Assembly (NCBI GenBank): GCA_013150955.1
Contig: JAADJD010000055.1
Coordinates: forward strand, 116,343-180,342
Direction of reading: 5' to 3'
Source of the DNA: Calditrichota bacterium
GTDB taxonomy: Bacteria; Calditrichota; Calditrichia; RBG-13-44-9; J042
DNA length: 64,000 nt
The notes under the pieces: model-generated
Database searches by the model: none
Told to the model about the DNA's origin: nothing
Seen by the model: only the letters and a program-made list of their open reading frames with translations
Part shown: one piece after another, positions 25,758-35,483 of the stretch
Numbering within the stretch: the first letter of the stretch is position 1
Layout: each line of letters begins with the position of its first letter
Made by a program: the position numbers and the translations under genes

Positions 25758-27032
25758 ATTAAACTCTTCGTTGTAAAACGAGGGGTGCAGGTAATAATCC
25801 CCAAACCCGGTTCGATCGATAAATAAGAAGACCTTCCGCAGCTGATAGTAGCGCCAGATTTCGTAAGGATAACTATCGATTTCAAACGGATGGCGCTCAA
25901 TGTCATCGGGCTCTCCAAACTTGATGAAGATCCGCCCCCGATCGGTCAACCAGCCGGCCTGGGTCATGGTCGAAAAATTTTGATTGGCAAAATTCACCCG
26001 ACGGTAGTATTCATCCATTAACTCGTTTTTTTCCGTTTCCGGATTGGGATCCATTTCCTCCCAGAACCGTTCGAAAAAGGCTTTCTTTTCCCGGTACGAC
26101 TTCTTCAGCACCCGACGAATGGAATCCTCTTCAAAAATGTACACCAGCTGCTCAATGGCCATGTCCAGATCTTTGGGGGATTGCGGGGTAATCGTCCAGA
26201 AAAAGGAGAAGATCTGATTCAGCTGGAACTTCTTGCCGTCCTTGATGGCCTCCAGATAAAGCGAATATTTGTTGCGATCAAACTGATAGCGGTTCAAGCG
26301 GATGAAATGTTCCTGAAAGGCCGGCTCCCCAAACACCAGGTACTGATTGCGCAAATCCAGTCGTCCCTCCTCATCGTATACCCGATAATCGATTCGCAGG
26401 GTGTCCCCGGGATTCCCCAGATACGTATTAAAATATATGTAGATATTTTCATCATCGCCGGAGTAGTTGCGGGTTAGATTGGGTTCGTAGGCAACAATGC
26501 GCCCGCTGCTGTCGCGCTCCACCCGACTGAGAAACAGAATATTGCTGATCATGAAGTTGTAGTGCTGGTAATCGGGCATCTTGAAATGGATTTTTCGATT
26601 CACCTGTTTGTTGGTATTTTTATCCAGCACCGTAATCACCGCCTCATACTCCCCGCTCTGGATGGGCACATCGATGGTAAAAGTGTTCATGGTGGTACGG
26701 GAGTTGGTTTCCTCGAAATGTTTCACCCACAGGCGCTTTTGAATGGAACGATTAAAGAACACCTCCTTACTGGCATCCATGATATAAATCTCCAGCTGAA
26801 TTTCGGCAGAGTAACCGGTATCCGCCTGCACAAAGGTAATGTCGTCATTAACCATCTGGATAAACACCCGCACCAGGGTTTGTTGACCATCGGGGGTGAA
26901 GGTGGGGAAAATTTCGGCGCTGAAATAGGGCAACCCGATTCCACTGAGTTGCGGCGTGGCCATATACTGAGCCCTGGCCGTGGAAAGCCCGAATCCCAAC
27001 ACGGCCAACAAAATGGCCCAACGGAGTTTCAT
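25755..27032 (-). CDS. GWxTD domain-containing secreted protein
   Basis: The 425-residue protein has a signal peptide (MKLRWAILLAVLGFGLSTARA) and a C-terminal GWxTD domain: GWLTDRGRIFIKFGEPDD near 373-390, then IDSYPYEIWRY and FIDRTGFGDYYLHP. The family is frequent in Bacteroidota/Calditrichota-type genomes and has no settled function. Upstream sequence is beta-rich. Its ATG overlaps the rimO stop as ATGA, so the pair is co-translated. Confidence 0.88.
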   Translation of the reverse strand: MKLRWAILLAVLGFGLSTARAQYMATPQLSGIGLPYFSAEIFPTFTPDGQQTLVRVFIQMVNDDITFVQADTGYSAEIQLEIYIMDASKEVFFNRSIQKRLWVKHFEETNSRTTMNTFTIDVPIQSGEYEAVITVLDKNTNKQVNRKIHFKMPDYQHYNFMISNILFLSRVERDSSGRIVAYEPNLTRNYSGDDENIYIYFNTYLGNPGDTLRIDYRVYDEEGRLDLRNQYLVFGEPAFQEHFIRLNRYQFDRNKYSLYLEAIKDGKKFQLNQIFSFFWTITPQSPKDLDMAIEQLVYIFEEDSIRRVLKKSYREKKAFFERFWEEMDPNPETEKNELMDEYYRRVNFANQNFSTMTQAGWLTDRGRIFIKFGEPDDIERHPFEIDSYPYEIWRYYQLRKVFLFIDRTGFGDYYLHPSFYNEEFN

Positions 27033-28369
27033 GATGAATTTAACCTCTCTACATGTCCATACAATTCATACTCGGAGGCATCCACAATGGTAACCTGACG
27101 AATTTGTCCACCTGCCAGGTCACCCGGAATGTCCTCCAGGATGACTTCGTTGTCAATTTCCGGGGAATCGCCACGGGTTCGCCCAAATGCCAGGCGGTTT
27201 TCGGGATCCACCTCGTCAATCATGACCGCAACCGTTTGACCAATCCACTCTCTGTTTTTTCTAAATGAAATCTCCCGTTGAAGTTCCATGATTTCCTGGT
27301 AGCGCGCTTCTTTCAGCGCCTCCGGAAGGTCTTCCATGGCATAAGCGGCGGTATTTTCTTCGTGGGAATAGGTGAACACGCCCAGTCGGTCAAATTCCAT
27401 TTCCTGCACAAAGGCTTTCAGCGCCTGAAAATCGGCGTCGGTTTCTCCGGGATGCCCGACAATCAGCGTCGTCCGCAGGGTGACGTCCGGAATCCGCTGA
27501 CGCGCCAGCTCGAAAATTTCCCGGATACGCCGCGAGGAGCCACCGCGCTTCATAATTGCCAGCATCCTGTCCGTAATGTGCTGAATGGGCATATCCAGGT
27601 ACGGCACCACCCGCGAGCTACGGGCCATAAAGGCAATCAGTTCATCCGGTACCGTGGTGGGATACAGGTAGTGAAGCCGGATCCACACAAGCCCTTCGAT
27701 TTGCTCCAGCTCCTCCAGCAAATCCACAATGCGCGGTTTTTGATAAAGATCCACCCCGTAAAAGGTTGTATCCTGCGCCACCAGAATCAATTCCTTCACC
27801 CCGCGTTCAGCCAGCATCCGGGCCTCGGCAACAACCTGGGAAATCGGCCGACTGCGATGGCGTCCACGCATCAACGGAATGGCGCAAAAGGCACAGGTGT
27901 GGTTGCATCCTTCGGAAATCTTCAGATACGCATAATGGGAACGGGTGGTTAAATAGCGCTGTTCAAACAGGTATTCCGGCGGAGTGTCATCCGGGAAGTT
28001 TAAAAATTTCAGAATATTCTGATAATCTTCGGTACCAAAAAAGGCATCCACGGCCGGCAATTCCCGTCGCAGTTCACGGGCATAACGCTGCGATAAACAG
28101 CCACAAACCACAATCTTTTTGGATGGATCCTGCTTCTTCAATTGTTCCGCTTCCAGAATCGCGTCCACAGATTCCTGTTTGGCCAGATGAATAAACCCAC
28201 AGGTATTGATGATGACCACGTCGGCCTCTTCGGGAGAGTCCACCAGCTCGGCTTTTCGGGCTTTCAATTGCCCCATCAAAATTTCAGAATCGTACACGTT
28301 CTTTGCACAGCCCAGCGTGGTGATATGGATACGAGGGGGTTTTCCGTTATGTTTATTGGATCCAGCCAT
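27029..28369 (-). CDS. rimO: Ribosomal protein S12 methylthiotransferase RimO
   Basis: This radical SAM enzyme adds a methylthio group to an aspartate of ribosomal protein S12. Order: N-terminal MTTase domain with three cluster cysteines (LGCAKN, INTCGF, VVCGCLS), radical SAM core with GCNHTCAFCAIPLMRGRHRSR, and a C-terminal TRAM domain. The start at 28369 gives the normal length (446 aa); it lies 8 bp after the ftsY stop, behind AGGA. The first 46 residues of the longer open frame lie inside ftsY and are not likely translated. Confidence 0.94.
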   Translation of the reverse strand: MAGSNKHNGKPPRIHITTLGCAKNVYDSEILMGQLKARKAELVDSPEEADVVIINTCGFIHLAKQESVDAILEAEQLKKQDPSKKIVVCGCLSQRYARELRRELPAVDAFFGTEDYQNILKFLNFPDDTPPEYLFEQRYLTTRSHYAYLKISEGCNHTCAFCAIPLMRGRHRSRPISQVVAEARMLAERGVKELILVAQDTTFYGVDLYQKPRIVDLLEELEQIEGLVWIRLHYLYPTTVPDELIAFMARSSRVVPYLDMPIQHITDRMLAIMKRGGSSRRIREIFELARQRIPDVTLRTTLIVGHPGETDADFQALKAFVQEMEFDRLGVFTYSHEENTAAYAMEDLPEALKEARYQEIMELQREISFRKNREWIGQTVAVMIDEVDPENRLAFGRTRGDSPEIDNEVILEDIPGDLAGGQIRQVTIVDASEYELYGHVERLNSS

Positions 28370-28376
28370 GCGCATC

Positions 28377-29315
28377 CTAAGAATTTTCAGTAATCGATTC
28401 CGTCTCGAATAACCCATCCACAAACGTCTGGGGATCGAAGACTTCCAGGTCTTCCATCTGTTCCCCCAATCCCACATAGTGAATAGGTATGCCCAGCTGA
28501 TGAGCAATGCCGATCACGCTTCCTCCTTTGGCGGTACCATCCAGCTTGGTTAAAATAATGCCCGTCACGCCAACGGCGTCCACGAAGTTGCGTGCCTGAT
28601 TGAGGGCATTCTGCCCCACCGTGCCATCCAGCACCAGTAATACCTGATGCGGCGCCTCTGGCAGCACTTTCTGGATCACCCGTTTTATTTTCTTCAATTC
28701 TTCCATTAGATTCACCTTGGTGTGCAGGCGGCCGGCGGTATCCAGGATGGCCACATCGGCGTTGCGGGCAATGGCAGCCTGCACCGTGTCGTAAGCCACC
28801 GCGCCGGGATCCGCCCCGCTCTGATGCTTCACAATATCCGCTCCCAGCCGCCGCGCCCAGACCTCCAGCTGCTCGATGGCAGCGGCCCGGAACGTATCAG
28901 CCGCACCCAGAACCACCCGCTTACCCCGCTGCTGAAAACGATGGGCCAGCTTGGCAATCGATGTCGTCTTGCCCGTTCCGTTCACCCCCACCACCAGAAT
29001 AACAAACGGTTTTGCCGGCAGCGTCTCTTCCGGCACATTCACAGGCGGGAAAATGCGAATAATCTCTTCCTTTAAAATACGGAACAGCTCTCGTGGATCC
29101 TCGTATCGTTCCTTTTTCACCCGTTGTTGCACGCGTTCCAGAATGGCCAGGGTGGTTTCCACCCCGACATCGCCCGAAATTAAGATTTCCTCAATCTCTT
29201 CCAGCAATTCGTCATCAATGCGGGAACGGGCAACAATCACCCGCGAGATTCGATCGAACACCTGGCTTTTGGTGCGCGCCAGCCCCTTGCGCAGCTTATC
29301 CAGAAATGCCGCCAT
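28377..29315 (-). CDS. ftsY: Signal recognition particle receptor FtsY
   Basis: This membrane-associated SRP GTPase docks ribosome-nascent chain complexes. The 312 residues lack the long acidic N-terminal domain of Escherichia coli FtsY. NG domain features: N-terminal four-helix bundle, G1 VVGVNGTGKTTSIAKLA, then LGAADTFRAAAIEQL, G3 ILDTAGRLHT, G4 ILTKLDGTAKGGS and the closing GLGEQMEDLEVFDPQTFVDGLF. It lies upstream of rimO and the GWxTD gene and is probably cotranscribed with them. Confidence 0.95.
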   Translation of the reverse strand: MAAFLDKLRKGLARTKSQVFDRISRVIVARSRIDDELLEEIEEILISGDVGVETTLAILERVQQRVKKERYEDPRELFRILKEEIIRIFPPVNVPEETLPAKPFVILVVGVNGTGKTTSIAKLAHRFQQRGKRVVLGAADTFRAAAIEQLEVWARRLGADIVKHQSGADPGAVAYDTVQAAIARNADVAILDTAGRLHTKVNLMEELKKIKRVIQKVLPEAPHQVLLVLDGTVGQNALNQARNFVDAVGVTGIILTKLDGTAKGGSVIGIAHQLGIPIHYVGLGEQMEDLEVFDPQTFVDGLFETESITENS

Positions 29316-29390
29316 GGATTATGCTTCCTTTCCTGTTGAACATTCGCTTTCATTTCATTTCAATTTGAAAATATAACCAAAAAGCGTGCA

Positions 29391-30581
29391 CTAATCCACC
29401 CCTGTGGAAGATCGTCGAAAAACCAGGTGCCCCACCAGAACGCTAATCATGACCACAAAAATGCCGGGAATGAATACCTCGGCCGGGAGAATCCGCTGCC
29501 GATAGGCCAGCCAGAAGATGATCAAGGTGAGCTCACCCCGGGGGAAGGTTCCCAGCACCAGAAACAGCAGCGGCTGTTTTCGGTAACGAACGTAAAGGCC
29601 AAAAGCAATGGCCAGCAGGATCAGGGCGGCCATCAAAAAATTAAAATTCTTCCAGATGAGATAGGTATGCTGGAACGCCATGACCATGGCGCGACCCATG
29701 TCGGTAAAGGGGATCAGAAAAAAGAACGCTCCCACCTGCAACAATCGCTGCCGCTGAAACTTTTCCACCGACGGGATCATGCTTTTTAGAAACAGCCCGG
29801 CCCAGAACCCGATGAAAACCAATGATAAGCCGGTATTGTAAGCCAGATTCAGGGAAATGAAAAAAATCCCCATGGCCAGAAACAGGATGCTATTGGTGGC
29901 TGGTGGCGATCGCCGCGCCAGATAAAAAGAAAACCGCTGACGCATGAGGATGGGCAGAGAGAAAAGCAAAAATAAAAGGAAGTACATCAAATCCAGCACC
30001 GTAAAATCCCGATGCAAATTTTGTTTGATGGTATCAATGGCCGCGATGGCAATGATGGCCAGTAAATCCAGCGAAAGGGCCATCTGCAGCAGATTGGTGG
30101 TTTGCTTTTTCACCAATCCCGTTTCCGACAGGTAGCTTTGCGCCACCGCCCCGATGTTGATACTTAAAAACGCGGTGGTTAAAAACAGGGTCGCCCACCA
30201 GTCTTGACCGGTCACAAAGAAAAAAGAAATTATCCCCACGGAAAGGATCGTCAAACTGGCCAGCACGGTGCTGAACACCAGATTCTCACCATCCACCCAG
30301 CGGAAAAACTGGGGATCAAAGTTTAACCCGATGAGAATCAAAAACACCAGCACCCCGATGTGGTTGGCAAATAACAGGAAGACGTTATTGTCATTAAACA
30401 CCCGGTTCAGGATCTGGGGATAGTCCGACAAAAGCAACAGAAACGCCCCGAACAGGGCGCCGGTCATCAGGTAGGCCAGAAAATCCGGCAATCGGAGCCG
30501 CCGGATGACCACCAGCGTTAAAGCGCTAATGATGTAGGCAAACGCCAGGTAGATAAAAAACTGCCCAACCAGTTCTTTCAT
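29391..30581 (-). CDS. CPA2-type cation:proton antiporter
   Basis: This inner-membrane transporter of 396 residues has roughly 11-12 hydrophobic segments, beginning LAFAYIISALTLVVIRRLRLPDFLAYLMTGALFG, as in the KefB/NhaS family. The segment LSLDLLAIIAIAAIDTI occupies the place of the ion-binding unwound helices. There is no C-terminal RCK/TrkA domain, so regulation by NAD(H) is unlikely. It may exchange Na+ or K+ for H+. It is 9 bp from the upstream prenyltransferase gene. Confidence 0.8.
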   Translation of the reverse strand: MKELVGQFFIYLAFAYIISALTLVVIRRLRLPDFLAYLMTGALFGAFLLLLSDYPQILNRVFNDNNVFLLFANHIGVLVFLILIGLNFDPQFFRWVDGENLVFSTVLASLTILSVGIISFFFVTGQDWWATLFLTTAFLSINIGAVAQSYLSETGLVKKQTTNLLQMALSLDLLAIIAIAAIDTIKQNLHRDFTVLDLMYFLLFLLFSLPILMRQRFSFYLARRSPPATNSILFLAMGIFFISLNLAYNTGLSLVFIGFWAGLFLKSMIPSVEKFQRQRLLQVGAFFFLIPFTDMGRAMVMAFQHTYLIWKNFNFLMAALILLAIAFGLYVRYRKQPLLFLVLGTFPRGELTLIIFWLAYRQRILPAEVFIPGIFVVMISVLVGHLVFRRSSTGVD

Positions 30582-30590
30582 GGTGCCCTT

Positions 30591-31604
30591 TCATCGCCCT
30601 TTGAAATTTGGATAGTCGAAATTGAACCGCCGTTGATAATAAAATCGGGTGAAATAAAATCCGGCTAACGCAATTCCAAAAAAGAGGGGAAATTTCATGG
30701 AAATCCACAACACGAAAAAGAAGATGCCCATCTTCAGCGTGATGATTGCCCGTTCGGTAGTGGGTTGACGCAACATCCAGATCATGAACGGCAGGGTTCC
30801 CAGAGATATCAACAGGATGAGATCGTCCTTCATTACCCCACCACCAACCAGTGCCGCCGCCATCAGCAATCCACTCCACCGAATGGTGGTGCGAAACCCA
30901 TATTTCACTGGAAAGGTGATCTTCCGGGCAGCGGCATCGCCATCGCGATCGGGAAGGGTAGTTAACAGGTACAAACCGGTGTTAAATGCCAGGTAATTCA
31001 ACGAATTCAGCAAAAACGATTTTCCCAGCGGTTGCGCCAGGCTCCAGCCCAGCGCAAAGGCCAGCCACCCCATGGCCATGTTGGCCCAGAGTCCCCAGAG
31101 GGGGCGGTTCTTTAATTCAAACGGGGCATAATTATACAAATATCCGGTAACCAGAATAAACGCCAGCAAAAGCAACGCAAACGTCCGGTTGATGGTGAGC
31201 GCCATTCCCATCGCCAGCAGACAGGTTAGAACCGCCTGAATGTAGCCATGGGAAAGGGGCACATGCCCATCGCCCAGCAGGAATAGTTTGCGATTCTGCC
31301 GATCGGAATCCACATCCCGCAGCTGATTGAAAATAAAACTGCCGCCCATGGCCAGGGCAAACGTCAGCATGGCCAGCCAGACCGGATAACCCAGCGAATG
31401 AAACGTGAGCTGAAAAGACATTCCCGGAAGAAAGTACGGTGAGGGAAAAGAAGCCAGCAAGAAACCGGCCAGCAGGGTGGCCCACCCCGGAAAAAACAGC
31501 ATGGGGCGCATCAGAAAAACATAGTCCAGATACCGTAACCAGCGGCTGGACGGACTGGTCATCACCGCAGCTGTGGCCTGTTTGTCTGAAAACGTTTTCT
31601 TCAC
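30591..31604 (-). CDS. UbiA-family prenyltransferase
   Basis: This is a polytopic intramembrane aromatic prenyltransferase of 337 residues and about eight to nine helices. It has the first metal motif FNQLRDVDSDRQNRK (Asn93, Asp97, Asp101) and a second aspartate-rich motif TLPDRDGDAA near residue 217. UbiA members make menaquinone, heme O, archaeal-type lipids or chlorophyll; the substrate here is unknown, and no dedicated pathway genes adjoin. It is followed closely by the antiporter gene. Confidence 0.87.
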   Translation of the reverse strand: MKKTFSDKQATAAVMTSPSSRWLRYLDYVFLMRPMLFFPGWATLLAGFLLASFPSPYFLPGMSFQLTFHSLGYPVWLAMLTFALAMGGSFIFNQLRDVDSDRQNRKLFLLGDGHVPLSHGYIQAVLTCLLAMGMALTINRTFALLLLAFILVTGYLYNYAPFELKNRPLWGLWANMAMGWLAFALGWSLAQPLGKSFLLNSLNYLAFNTGLYLLTTLPDRDGDAAARKITFPVKYGFRTTIRWSGLLMAAALVGGGVMKDDLILLISLGTLPFMIWMLRQPTTERAIITLKMGIFFFVLWISMKFPLFFGIALAGFYFTRFYYQRRFNFDYPNFKGR

Positions 31605-31616
31605 CCGTTCCCCATG

Positions 31617-32072
31617 TTATTGATGGAGTAAAATTAACGCCACCCCAACTCCCGCAAGGTCGGCCAGCAAATCCTTCCAGCAAAAATGATTCCCCGGCCG
31701 CCGGCGATCCCGAAATTCTTTGGCCAATCCCAGACTAAACGCGATGCTGGCCCCCACCCAGGGACTCCGTTCCGGTTCCATCTGGAACTGTCGCTGGAGC
31801 ACCTGGGCGGAGAATACGGTCATCATCAGGCTGCCCATGAAATGATGGCCTTTGTCCGGGGCAAACCAGGGATCGCCCCCCTGGCCGGTGGGGGAAACGG
31901 CGGAGTCGGTCTCTACCACCTTATGGATCGTAAAAAGGGAATGGGGCGACTCGTTCTGAGCCACTCCAGGTGCTGGCAGGAGGCACACCCCAACCATGAT
32001 GATGGTCCACAACGAAACCATTTGGCGAACCCATCCTTTCCGACCATTCGATTTAAAAACCAAACGCTTCAT
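31617..32072 (-). CDS. Small exported protein, YfiM/DUF2279-like
   Basis: The 151-residue protein has a signal sequence (MVSLWTIIMVGVCLLPAPGVA, after a basic start) and a C-terminal hydrophobic domain with DKGHHFMGSLMMT, LGLAKEFRDRR and HFCWKDLLADLAGVGVALIL. This spaced His/Lys/Glu/Trp-Lys-Asp pattern resembles YfiM-type lipoproteins and VanZ-like membrane proteins. Function unknown. Starts 12 bp before the UbiA gene. Confidence 0.65.
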   Translation of the reverse strand: MKRLVFKSNGRKGWVRQMVSLWTIIMVGVCLLPAPGVAQNESPHSLFTIHKVVETDSAVSPTGQGGDPWFAPDKGHHFMGSLMMTVFSAQVLQRQFQMEPERSPWVGASIAFSLGLAKEFRDRRRPGNHFCWKDLLADLAGVGVALILLHQ

Positions 32073-32142
32073 GCGGCCTCCTGCTCAATCCAAATCTCAC
32101 ATCGTGCTTCCGCCTTACCACCATTCCCCGGTAATTGCTTTT

Positions 32143-32634
32143 TTAAAAATGGATGGAAATCCGCATGCCCACCCATCCTGTAGAGGACGGGACCGACTGC
32201 GGAATGAAGCCGGAAATATCCATGGCTGTATCAAACTCGAACAAATACGCATCCACGTAAGCATCCACAATCGTCAACACATAGGCCAGCCCCAGGTACC
32301 AGGTGAACGTATTCCGTTTTTCCTGATAGGCCCGAATCCGGGTGCTCCGCCATTGTCGATGGTAGTACACCACCCGCTGCAGGAGCAGTGCGTTTACCCC
32401 GAAAACCAAAACGGCTTTGGCATATTGATGATTGTACACCTGTCCCCAGCCCGGTAAAACGGCGGATCGCAACATGGCCCCGGTAGGGGACTTCAGGGGC
32501 TGATCACTGAGTAGCTTCAGCGTGTCGATGACCGCTGTATCCCCCCTGGCTACCGAACGTTCCATTGCCCCCAGCAGGGAACTTCCCCCCAATCCCCATA
32601 GAATAACTAAAATTACAATAATTTGCCGTTGCAT
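32143..32634 (-). CDS. DUF5683 membrane protein
   Basis: The 163-residue protein has an N-terminal signal/anchor (IIVILVILWGLGGSSLLG), then the DUF5683 motif SPTGAMLRSAVLPGWGQVYN and two membrane helices (KAVLVFGVNALLLQ; WYLGLAYVLTIVDAYVDAYLF). This small envelope family is typical of Bacteroidota-like genomes; its function is not known. It lies between the YfiM-like and ridA genes on the same strand. Confidence 0.75.
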   Translation of the reverse strand: MQRQIIVILVILWGLGGSSLLGAMERSVARGDTAVIDTLKLLSDQPLKSPTGAMLRSAVLPGWGQVYNHQYAKAVLVFGVNALLLQRVVYYHRQWRSTRIRAYQEKRNTFTWYLGLAYVLTIVDAYVDAYLFEFDTAMDISGFIPQSVPSSTGWVGMRISIHF

Positions 32635-32666
32635 TCAATCATCCACTGCACGGTTGCACAAAAACA

Positions 32667-33047
32667 TCACGATCGCCAGGCAATGCATTCAATCTCCACC
32701 AGCACGTCTTTTGGCAGCCGACTGACTTCCACGGCAGAACGCGCCGGTGGATTTTCCGGGAAAAATTCCGCGTACACTTCATTCATCAGCGGAAAATCGT
32801 CCATGCGTTTTAAAAAAACCGTGGTTTTTACCACATGGGAAAGGTCGGTGCCCGCGGCCTCTAAAACTGCGGCCAGATTTTTTAACACCTGACGCGTCTG
32901 TACCTTCACGTCCCCCTCCACCAGCGCCCCGGTGGCGGGATCAATTGCAATTTGCCCGGCGGTAAAAACCAGCTGCCCAACAACGATCGCCTGACTGTAA
33001 GGGCCTACTGGCTCAGGGGCATTCCGGGTGTACACCACCTGTTTCAT
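32667..33047 (-). CDS. ridA: RidA family enamine/imine deaminase
   Basis: The 126-residue Rid protein hydrolyses reactive enamine/imine intermediates such as 2-aminoacrylate. The sequence starts near [15 protein letters not shown], has [16 protein letters not shown] and the catalytic arginine motif [21 protein letters not shown]. Cytosolic trimer by family knowledge. It stands alone between the Sua5-like gene and the DUF5683 gene. Confidence 0.92.
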   Translation of the reverse strand: MKQVVYTRNAPEPVGPYSQAIVVGQLVFTAGQIAIDPATGALVEGDVKVQTRQVLKNLAAVLEAAGTDLSHVVKTTVFLKRMDDFPLMNEVYAEFFPENPPARSAVEVSRLPKDVLVEIECIAWRS

Positions 33048-33117
33048 ATGTTGCCTCCCCTATTTTGACTGATTTGGTTAACGATCCGATAAATCCTATT
33101 GTTGAACAACACCCGAA

Positions 33118-33735
33118 TCACATCAGCACCCGCTCGATGCTCCCCTTTCCCTCTCGAATAATTTCTACCTCATCATGAATGATCTTGATGATGGTCGATT
33201 CTTCCGCATCGGGCAGGGGGCCCGCGTCCAGGAACACTTCCGCGTGATGGGCATAGCGCTGCATGATTTCTTCCGGATCGTTCAGCAGCTCCCCTTCTTC
33301 AATATTGACCGAGGTGTTGGCAAGCGGATGTCCCAGCGTATGCACCATGGCCATCACAATACGATTGTCCGGTATGCGGATGCCCACCTCTTTGCGGCGT
33401 GTCAACATCAACTTGGGAATTTCGCGGGTGGCTTCCAGAATCACCGTATACGGGCCCGGAAAACAGCGTTTCAGGATTCGAAACGCAAAATTGGATATGC
33501 GGGCATATTGAGACGCCTGTTGAATGGACTCGCAAATTAAACTGATGGGTTCGAATTTGGTTTTGCCTTTCAGCCGGTAAATGGCCTCCAGCGCGTGCTT
33601 TTTGTACAGACTGCAGCCAATTCCGTAAACCGTATCCGTCGGGTAAATGATCAACTGGCCATTCTCAAGGGCCTCAACCGCTTTGTTGATCGACCGTTGA
33701 TGTGGATTCTCCGGGTACACTTTGAACCGAATCAT
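33118..33735 (-). CDS. Sua5/YciO/YrdC-type threonylcarbamoyl-AMP synthase family protein
   Basis: The 205-residue protein has the YrdC fold: IIYPTDTVYGIGCSLYKKHALEAIYRLKGK, HPLANTSVNIEEG and RRKEVGIRIPDN. Family members make the threonylcarbamoyl-AMP used for t6A at tRNA position 37. The order and the KFEPISLIC motif are closer to the YciO branch than to full-length Sua5 (no C-terminal Sua5 domain), so the t6A role is likely but not certain. Confidence 0.85.
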   Translation of the reverse strand: MIRFKVYPENPHQRSINKAVEALENGQLIIYPTDTVYGIGCSLYKKHALEAIYRLKGKTKFEPISLICESIQQASQYARISNFAFRILKRCFPGPYTVILEATREIPKLMLTRRKEVGIRIPDNRIVMAMVHTLGHPLANTSVNIEEGELLNDPEEIMQRYAHHAEVFLDAGPLPDAEESTIIKIIHDEVEIIREGKGSIERVLM

Positions 33736-34052
33736 GCGGATTCATCGCCTCCAACCGTATCGTGTCGGGCCACCATCCAACAACACCAAAAGTAGAAGAT
33801 AAAATAACGGCCTATGTTTTACAACAACTTATTCAGTCAATGCAGGAAGGGTATTACCTTCAAATGCAACATCGTCTCTCAAGATTCACCAACGGCTTTG
33901 CTGAGGGAATATTTACCCGATTCGCACATTGAACGGCGAGTGACACGAATGAAGCCGAAAAGCAGGAACCACTCGGAAGTTTTTTCATCCACAAACCGTT
34001 CCAACGGCGAACGAAACAAGCGCTGATTTGATTTTGTGGGGAATTTTCAATA
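33736..34052. other. Intergenic, decayed repeat hints only
   Basis: Upstream region of the Sua5/YciO gene. A short stretch near 33936-33958 (GCGAGTGACACGAATGAAGCC) resembles a very degenerate end of the dispersed element. Nothing else can be supported. Confidence 0.35.
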
Positions 34053-34221
34053 AACCAAGATTATGCAATAGCCTACGAATGACATGAATGAACACCAATG
34101 AAAATAATAAAATGCACTTAATTCTATCTGGATGAAAATGTTTTCCCGGATATATTCGCTATTTTGGTGATATGATTCGAATTCATTCGTGTGATTCGTG
34201 GTTTAACGCTTTATTTGGGTT
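34053..34221 (+). repeat. Dispersed intergenic element, copy D
   Basis: A 169-bp copy: left end AACCAAGATTATGCAATAG then CTACGAATGACATGAATGAA; interior CTATCTGGATGAAAATGTT and GGATATATTCGCTATTTT; right end ATTCATTCGTGTGATTCGTGG, ending TTTATTTGGGTT. It lies between the starts of the Sua5-like gene and the end of the MurF-like gene. Confidence 0.85.
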
Positions 34222-34274
34222 GAATCATTTTTCAGTCCGTGCAATCATGATGGTTGAAAACAGCCCATCCGGCT

Positions 34275-35483
34275 TCAGGCTGTCACTCCCACACCGGGCA
34301 ACACTCGTGACCACAAGCGATCCAGCCGCAAGTTGCGGCTCCCGGTCATCAACACGGTGGTACGGGGTTCCAGGAAGGGCTGCAGGGTTTCCGGCACCTC
34401 TTCGGGATCCCGACACACTTTCACAATTTTGTTGGTGTGATTGATCTGGCGAATGCCCTCTGCAATATAGCGGGCCCCTTCCCCCACAGTGATGATCACG
34501 TCGATTGGCAGCGCGGAGATGTAATACCCCGCCTTTAAATGGGTTTCCGACACCCGCGGGCCGGGATCGCGAATATCTCCAATGACCAGCACCAGCAGAT
34601 TGGAATAGGGACGGAATTGCACCAGACTTTCACAGGCCTTGCTCACGGAGTTGGTGGTGGCATCGTAGGTGTAATCCAGGAAAAACATGTCCTGAGCGGT
34701 AATCAAATTCCCCCGATGCTCCAGCACATTAAATTTTTCTTCCAGCACGTCCCGAATGCTGGAGAATTCAATCCCCAGTACCCGCGCCGCCGAAATGGCC
34801 GCCAGCGCATTGTAAATAAACGCAGAGCTGTAAACATGGAGGTGGAATCGGTAAAAATCGTTTAACATGAATTCGATCCCCTCCGGCCCCAGATAACGAA
34901 TGTTCGAGGCGTAAAAATGCGCATTGGTGTTCAGACCAAACTTGATGATCCGCCGCGTATGGGAAAATTTATCCATCGCACTGACCAGATCGTCGTCCAT
35001 GTTCAGGATGGCAAAGCCATCTTCGGGTAAATTGCGCACCAGCTCCACCTTGGCGTCGGCAATCAGATACTTATCCCCCTGGGATGCCAGATGGGCCTCA
35101 CCAATGTTCGTCACGATCCCGATGTTGGGTTCGGCCACGCTGACGGCCAACTCGAACTGCTGCGGATTGATGATGCCCAGCTCCAGAAGGGCGTACTGAT
35201 GCGATTTGTTCAGCTTTAGCAGGGTAGCTGTCACCGCCGATGCCGTGGAACAATCCAGCGGCGTTTCCAGCACATTGCCAAATCGGGAAAGAATGGTGGC
35301 CAGCATGCGTTTGGTTGTGGATTTTCCTTCGGTGCCGGCAATGCCAATGATGGGAATGTCGAACTGTCTGCGGTGATCCAGAATCTTGCGCAGGTTCAGT
35401 AATATATAATCCGAAAGTTCCTCGTGGGTATCCAGAGAAATTTCGTCAAAATAGAGCTTTTCGGGTGACTTGCGATCTGACAA
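34275..35483 (-). CDS. Orphan Mur ligase family protein, MurF-like
   Basis: The 402-residue ATP-dependent ligase has the P-loop IAGTEGKSTTKRM (GTEGKS at 50-55, versus the usual GTNGKT/S), an ELGIINPQQFELAV region, NIGEAHLASQGDK and a C-terminal domain with DYTYDATTNSVSKACESL and VLVIGDIRDPG. It is closest to MurF (D-Ala-D-Ala adding enzyme), but there is no Mur/dcw neighbour and the N-terminal substrate-binding part is short. It may act on a different amino-acid polymer or cell-wall precursor. No operon partner; long repeat-bearing gaps flank it. Confidence 0.7.
   Translation of the reverse strand: MSDRKSPEKLYFDEISLDTHEELSDYILLNLRKILDHRRQFDIPIIGIAGTEGKSTTKRMLATILSRFGNVLETPLDCSTASAVTATLLKLNKSHQYALLELGIINPQQFELAVSVAEPNIGIVTNIGEAHLASQGDKYLIADAKVELVRNLPEDGFAILNMDDDLVSAMDKFSHTRRIIKFGLNTNAHFYASNIRYLGPEGIEFMLNDFYRFHLHVYSSAFIYNALAAISAARVLGIEFSSIRDVLEEKFNVLEHRGNLITAQDMFFLDYTYDATTNSVSKACESLVQFRPYSNLLVLVIGDIRDPGPRVSETHLKAGYYISALPIDVIITVGEGARYIAEGIRQINHTNKIVKVCRDPEEVPETLQPFLEPRTTVLMTGSRNLRLDRLWSRVLPGVGVTA

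Noticed and set aside
33930-33965. A further copy of the dispersed element
   Set aside because: Only about 20 bases resemble the element end; not enough to call a copy.
33814-34026. 70-codon frame in the gap near the Sua5-like gene
   Set aside because: It runs into repeat D and has no start signal.
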